Shown here: piece after piece, positions 6,894-9,428 of the stretch
How the letters are laid out: every line of letters starts with the position of its first letter
Numbering within the stretch: the first letter of the stretch is position 1
Assembly: GCA_030151865.1 (NCBI GenBank)
Contig: JASLCK010000181.1
Span: 1 to 9,428, forward strand
Source: Rhodospirillaceae bacterium
GTDB lineage: Bacteria > Pseudomonadota > Alphaproteobacteria > Rhodospirillales > Magnetospirillaceae
Reading direction: 5' to 3'
DNA length: 9,428 nucleotides
Translations under genes and position numbers: made by a program
The notes under the pieces: model-generated
Seen by the model: only the letters and a program-made list of their open reading frames with translations
The model's database searches: none
Told to the model about the DNA's origin: nothing

Positions 6894-7682
6894 ATGACCG
6901 CCCCAAATCAAGCCCCCTTTTACATGCCCGCCGGCAACGAAGTGGCGCTGTTCGAGCATGCCTTCAACCAACGTCTGCCCATGCTGCTGAAAGGGCCGAC
7001 CGGTTGCGGTAAAACCCGTTTTGTCGCCCATATGGCCGCCAAGCTGGGCCGTCCGCTGTTCACCGTTTCCTGCCATGACGATCTGACCGCCGCCGATCTG
7101 ACCGGGCGCTATCTGCTGAAGGGCGGCGAAACCGTCTGGACCGATGGCCCCCTGACCCGGGCCGTGCGCGAAGGCGGCATCTGCTATCTGGACGAAGTGG
7201 TGGAAGCCCGCAAGGACGTCACCGTGGTTTTGCACCCGTTGACCGACGACCGGCGCATCCTGCCCTTGGAACGCACCGGGGAAACCCTGGAAGCCCCGCC
7301 CGGCTTCATGCTGGTGGTCAGCTACAACCCCGGCTATCAGAACATCCTGAAGTCGCTGAAGCCCTCGACCCGTCAGCGCTTTGTCGCCGCCGAGTTCGAT
7401 TTCCCCCGGCCCGAGGTGGAAATTCCCGTGGTCGCCCAGGAATCCGGCCTGTCGGCCGACCGGGTCGAACCCCTGGTGCTGCTGGCCCAACGCCTGCGGG
7501 CCATGAAGGGGCACGATCTGGAAGAAGGTGTCTCGACCCGCCTGCTGGTCTATTGCGCCACCTTGATCCAGGCCGGTCTGCCGGTCGATCAGGCTGTCCA
7601 GGCGGCCATCGTCGAACCGTTGTCCGATGACCCCGACGTCAAACATGGCCTGATGGAAGCGGTAGCGGCTATTCTGGGCTAA
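6894..7682 (+). CDS. norQ: NorQ, MoxR/CbbQ-type AAA+ ATPase activating NO reductase
   Basis: A 262-residue cytoplasmic AAA+ protein of the CbbQ/NirQ/NorQ/GpvN group, thought to act with the VWA protein NorD to insert FeB or otherwise activate NorB. Visible motifs are Walker A GPTGCGKT (34-41), the family stretch SCHDDLTAADLTGRYLLKGG, Walker B ICYLDE (96-101), sensor-1 SYNPGYQ (143-149), the arginine-finger region STRQRF (158-163), and a C-terminal lid with GVSTRLLVY (212-220). The length is typical. The ATG at 6894 has GGGAGACGGA just upstream; in-frame extension towards 6813 would run into the terminator and is rejected. No CRP/FNR box is evident upstream. norD, the usual next gene, is not here: a BON-domain gene follows after 64 bases. 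Members acting on other partners (CbbQ) look alike, so the name rests on similarity plus location. Confidence 0.93.
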   Translation: MTAPNQAPFYMPAGNEVALFEHAFNQRLPMLLKGPTGCGKTRFVAHMAAKLGRPLFTVSCHDDLTAADLTGRYLLKGGETVWTDGPLTRAVREGGICYLDEVVEARKDVTVVLHPLTDDRRILPLERTGETLEAPPGFMLVVSYNPGYQNILKSLKPSTRQRFVAAEFDFPRPEVEIPVVAQESGLSADRVEPLVLLAQRLRAMKGHDLEEGVSTRLLVYCATLIQAGLPVDQAVQAAIVEPLSDDPDVKHGLMEAVAAILG

Positions 7683-7746
7683 CCCCTTGTTCTTGGGGCC
7701 GGGGCTTGCTACCTGTGGAAACCTGACGAAAATGGAGGGTTCCCCC

Positions 7747-8352
7747 ATGGCGAAATCGCTGCTTAAACCCCTGCCCCTGGTTGCCCTGCTGACGCTGGCG
7801 GCTCCGGCTGCCCAGGCCCAGATGGGTCTGACCGATGTGCTGACGGCCCCCAAGACCTTGATCGACCGCGCCATCGAAGCCCGGTCCGCCGCCGATATCG
7901 CCGAAGACAATCGCATCGTCGCCGAAATCAACGGCTTCATGGCGGAATTGGGCAGCATCAGCGCCTCGACCGAAATCTACGAGCAACGCCTGCTGATCAC
8001 CGGGCTGTTTTCCGACAAATCCACCTATGACCGCTTCTATGCCAAGGTCAAAGGTGTGCGCGGCGTCAAAAAACTTTATTGGCACGCCATCTATATGAGC
8101 GAGGCCGACCAGAAGGCCGCGCATCTGCTGTCCTGGGCAGACACCCTGGTGATCGGCACCAAGGCCCAGGCCCGGCTGGTCGGCACGGCAGGCGTGGCCG
8201 ACGTCAATTTCCGCACCACCGCCGATTCCACCGGCACGGTCTATCTGCTGGGCCGCGCCCGATCCAAGGAAGAAGCGCAAAAGGCCCTGGGCCGCGCCCG
8301 CGCCGGAGACGGCGTTAAAAAGGTCGTCGATTACGTGGTGGTCCGCCCTTAA
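7747..8352 (+). CDS. Exported protein with two BON domains (OsmY/DolP-like)
   Basis: A 201-residue protein with a clear Sec signal peptide: KSLLKPLP, a hydrophobic stretch, and AAQA with likely cleavage after residue 24. There is no lipobox Cys, unlike the lipoprotein DolP/YraP. Two BON modules follow a helical linker, at about 54-111 (DNRIVAEI to GVRGVKKLY) and 131-198 (ADTLVIGTKAQARL to VKKVVDYVVV), the second with a typical GTVYLLGRARSKEEAQKA core. BON proteins bind phospholipid or the outer membrane and help envelope integrity; a periplasmic or outer-membrane-associated role is inferred. The ATG at 7747 has GGAGGG 7 bases upstream. The gene follows norQ on the same strand by 64 bases without an obvious terminator, so it may be cotranscribed, but a role in NO reduction is unproven. 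Confidence 0.88.
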   Translation: MAKSLLKPLPLVALLTLAAPAAQAQMGLTDVLTAPKTLIDRAIEARSAADIAEDNRIVAEINGFMAELGSISASTEIYEQRLLITGLFSDKSTYDRFYAKVKGVRGVKKLYWHAIYMSEADQKAAHLLSWADTLVIGTKAQARLVGTAGVADVNFRTTADSTGTVYLLGRARSKEEAQKALGRARAGDGVKKVVDYVVVRP

Positions 8353-8399
8353 GACAAAACAGGCCGTCCCGGCGTTTTCGCCCGGACGGCCTGTTTGTC
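8353..8399. terminator. Bidirectional terminator between convergent genes
   Basis: GACAAAACAGGCCGTCC and GGACGGCCTGTTTGTC form a nearly perfect long stem, extended inward by CGGCG/CGCC around TTTT. The A-rich and T-rich ends supply a U tract in each direction. It starts immediately after the BON gene stop and lies 20 bases from the stop of the minus-strand membrane gene, so it serves both. Confidence 0.88.
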
Positions 8400-8418
8400 A
8401 AAGGGACGCCAAGGTCGA

Positions 8419-8820
8419 TCAGCCAGCGTCGAAATCAATAACGCTGTGCAGCAGATAGCCCAAGACGATGGTCAGGAACGGCACCACGAACATCAGCACC
8501 ACCAGCAGGTGGACGGTGCGATGCTTGCCGTCGCTTGCGGCCTCACGGACATAGGGCTGATCGATGTCGTCCAGCGGACGCACCTTGAACAGCGCCACCG
8601 CCAGCAGCACCGTAATGATCAGACCAACGATGGTGACGCCGACGATGGGCGTTCCGGTACGGATGGCCTCCAGCGGCTTGCGGCCGGAAACGATCAGCCA
8701 GATCGGGCTGGTCAGGCCAGCGCCGAACGAAAAGATCGACACCACCAGGGCCGCCAGCAGAGCAGCGGGTTTTTCCAGAAACTTCACGAACGTTCTCCAC
8801 ATCTCCCGCAGGCTGGACAC
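8419..8820 (-). CDS. Unrecognised small membrane protein with three predicted helices
   Basis: A 133-residue protein I do not recognise. It has a short basic amphipathic start (REMWRTFVKFLEK), then three strongly hydrophobic segments at about 19-44, 57-79 and 102-126. A polar loop between the second and third (RPLDDIDQPYVREAASDGKHR) is acidic then basic. There are no conserved Cys or His pairs suggesting metal or haem binding, and no signal-peptide cleavage site. The GTG at 8820 is preceded by AGGCGGG about 4 bases away; an in-frame ATG at 8802 is an alternative but has its purine-rich stretch directly against it. It lies downstream of the amidohydrolase on the same strand (122-base gap) and ends at the shared terminator. 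The clean membrane-helix pattern and well-placed ends support a real gene. NorE/NorF-like identity was considered but not supported. Confidence 0.72.
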   Translation of the reverse strand: MSSLREMWRTFVKFLEKPAALLAALVVSIFSFGAGLTSPIWLIVSGRKPLEAIRTGTPIVGVTIVGLIITVLLAVALFKVRPLDDIDQPYVREAASDGKHRTVHLLVVLMFVVPFLTIVLGYLLHSVIDFDAG

Positions 8821-8842
8821 AAAACCCGCCTGTTGATCCCGC

Positions 8843-8879
8843 GACGCGGACCATCGGCCCCCACAGCCATCTCCGCGTC
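8843..8879 (-). repeat. Perfect 8-bp inverted repeat upstream of the small membrane protein gene
   Basis: GACGCGGA (8843-8850) and TCCGCGTC (8872-8879) are perfect complements around a 21-base GC-rich interval that can extend the stem slightly. It lies about 23 bases before the GTG at 8820, between that gene and the amidohydrolase stop. There is no T run on either strand, so it is not a clear terminator. A leader hairpin or operator is possible. Confidence 0.4.
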
Positions 8880-8942
8880 AGGGCGCATTCCACCACCGGG
8901 CGACGGGCGGAGCAAGTGATTAGGAAAAAACCAACAGGATTT

Positions 8943-9428
8943 TCAGAACCGGGCGCGCCGCTGGTTTTCCGGCAACAACAGAATGGGCCGCAGCAAGGCC
9001 GCCAGACGCGCCGCCCAGGCATGGGCTTCAGCCCGATCGGCAATCAGATCCTGGCGAATTTCGATGGACACATGGGGACGCCCGTGGCGTTCGCCGTGCA
9101 AGTCGATGGTAAAACCCAGATCACGCCCCGAATAGGGCTCGTTATCGCCGACGCACAGCCCGTCCATCAGACGCAATCCCTGGATCAGCGGCACGGCGAT
9201 GCGCGGGTCGCGGTTCCACAGAATGCCGACCTGCCAGGGCCGCACAAAGCCGTTCATGACCGGGGTAAAGCTGTGCACCGCCACCAGGGACGCGACCGCG
9301 CCATATTCCTCCAACCGGCGGAACTGGGCCGACACTTCGTCGTGATAGGGATAAAGCCATTGTTCGGCCCGGTCCTGGCGCTCGGCGTCGGTCAGATCGA
9401 GGTTGCCGGGAATGTTGGTGCCGTCGCT
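8943..9428 (-). CDS. N-formylglutamate amidohydrolase (C-terminal part, runs off the window)
   Basis: The last 161 residues are present; the N terminus lies beyond the right edge. Family motifs are visible in order: SDGTNIPGN at the window edge, YPYHDEV, LVAVHSFTPVMNGFVRPW, GILWNRDPR, GDNEPYSGRDLGFTIDLHGE and RHGRPHVSIEIRQDLI, followed by a helical tail ending RRARF. This is the FGase/HutG-type metal-dependent hydrolase family, which cleaves N-formyl-L-glutamate to glutamate and formate in histidine degradation; many alphaproteobacterial members sit outside hut operons and their substrate is uncertain. The frame is open to the edge; an internal GTG at 9335 lies within conserved sequence and is not the start. 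The stop is 122 bases before the next minus-strand gene. Confidence 0.92.
   Translation of the reverse strand, partial: SDGTNIPGNLDLTDAERQDRAEQWLYPYHDEVSAQFRRLEEYGAVASLVAVHSFTPVMNGFVRPWQVGILWNRDPRIAVPLIQGLRLMDGLCVGDNEPYSGRDLGFTIDLHGERHGRPHVSIEIRQDLIADRAEAHAWAARLAALLRPILLLPENQRRARF

Noticed and set aside
5044..6906. Long open frame of 620 codons on the minus strand opposite norC, norB and the norQ start
   Set aside because: It is antisense to genes with complete metal-ligand motifs, runs through the norB terminator, and its His/Gln/Asp/Gly-rich composition is the usual shadow of GC-biased codons.
6870..7958. 362-codon minus-strand frame opposite norQ and the start of the BON gene
   Set aside because: It is antisense to a AAA+ gene with intact Walker motifs and spans two real genes; a codon-bias shadow.
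8395..8919. 174-codon plus-strand frame opposite the small membrane protein
   Set aside because: Gln/His/Arg-rich composition, starts inside the bidirectional terminator, and the opposite strand shows clean membrane helices.
1..9428. CRISPR array, tRNA/rRNA genes, insertion sequences or phage genes
   Set aside because: No regularly spaced repeats, tRNA-like cloverleafs, rRNA segments, transposase motifs or phage proteins were seen on either strand.

Overview
The window looks like a GC-rich alphaproteobacterial chromosome, most likely a Magnetospirillum/Rhodospirillaceae-type denitrifier. I base this on GC-rich codon usage, alphaproteobacterial-style NnrU/NorCB proteins, CRP/FNR-type (NnrR-like) boxes and the gene mix. 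The genus is inference; no rRNA or other marker gene is present.

Layout, left to right. (1) Positions 1-224 are an AT-rich leader with a near-consensus sigma-54 promoter, driving a methyl-accepting chemotaxis protein (225-1916, +) that ends at a strong, probably bidirectional terminator. (2) On the minus strand, menD (2003-3694) stands alone, with no other men gene nearby. (3) Positions 3695-4026 have no convincing gene. They hold a long imperfect palindrome that contains a terminator on the minus strand, and an AT-rich patch with a 9-bp direct repeat. (4) nnrU (4027-4710, -) and norC-norB (4990-6786, +) are divergent, and the region between them carries two CRP/FNR-type dyads. (5) norB ends at a strong terminator. 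It is followed by norQ (6894-7682, +) and then an exported protein with two BON domains (7747-8352, +). (6) After a fully symmetrical terminator, two minus-strand genes enter from the right: an unrecognised three-helix membrane protein (8419-8820) and the C-terminal part of an N-formylglutamate amidohydrolase (8943 to the window edge).

How it works together: norC-norB encode the cytochrome-c-type nitric oxide reductase, NorQ is the MoxR-type AAA+ ATPase expected to activate it, and NnrU is a membrane protein linked to nitrite/NO respiration. The paired boxes suggest that an NnrR/Dnr/FNR-family regulator controls both arms under low oxygen or NO. The usual partner norD, and norE/F, are absent from the expected place after norQ. 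The MCP, MenD, BON protein, small membrane protein and amidohydrolase have no demonstrated link to NO reduction.

I do not see an undescribed multi-gene system. The points most worth checking are the terminator splitting norCB from norQ, the norQ-BON arrangement without norD, the unusual substrate-site residues of the lone MenD, the palindrome/AT-rich block before menD, and the unrecognised membrane protein.
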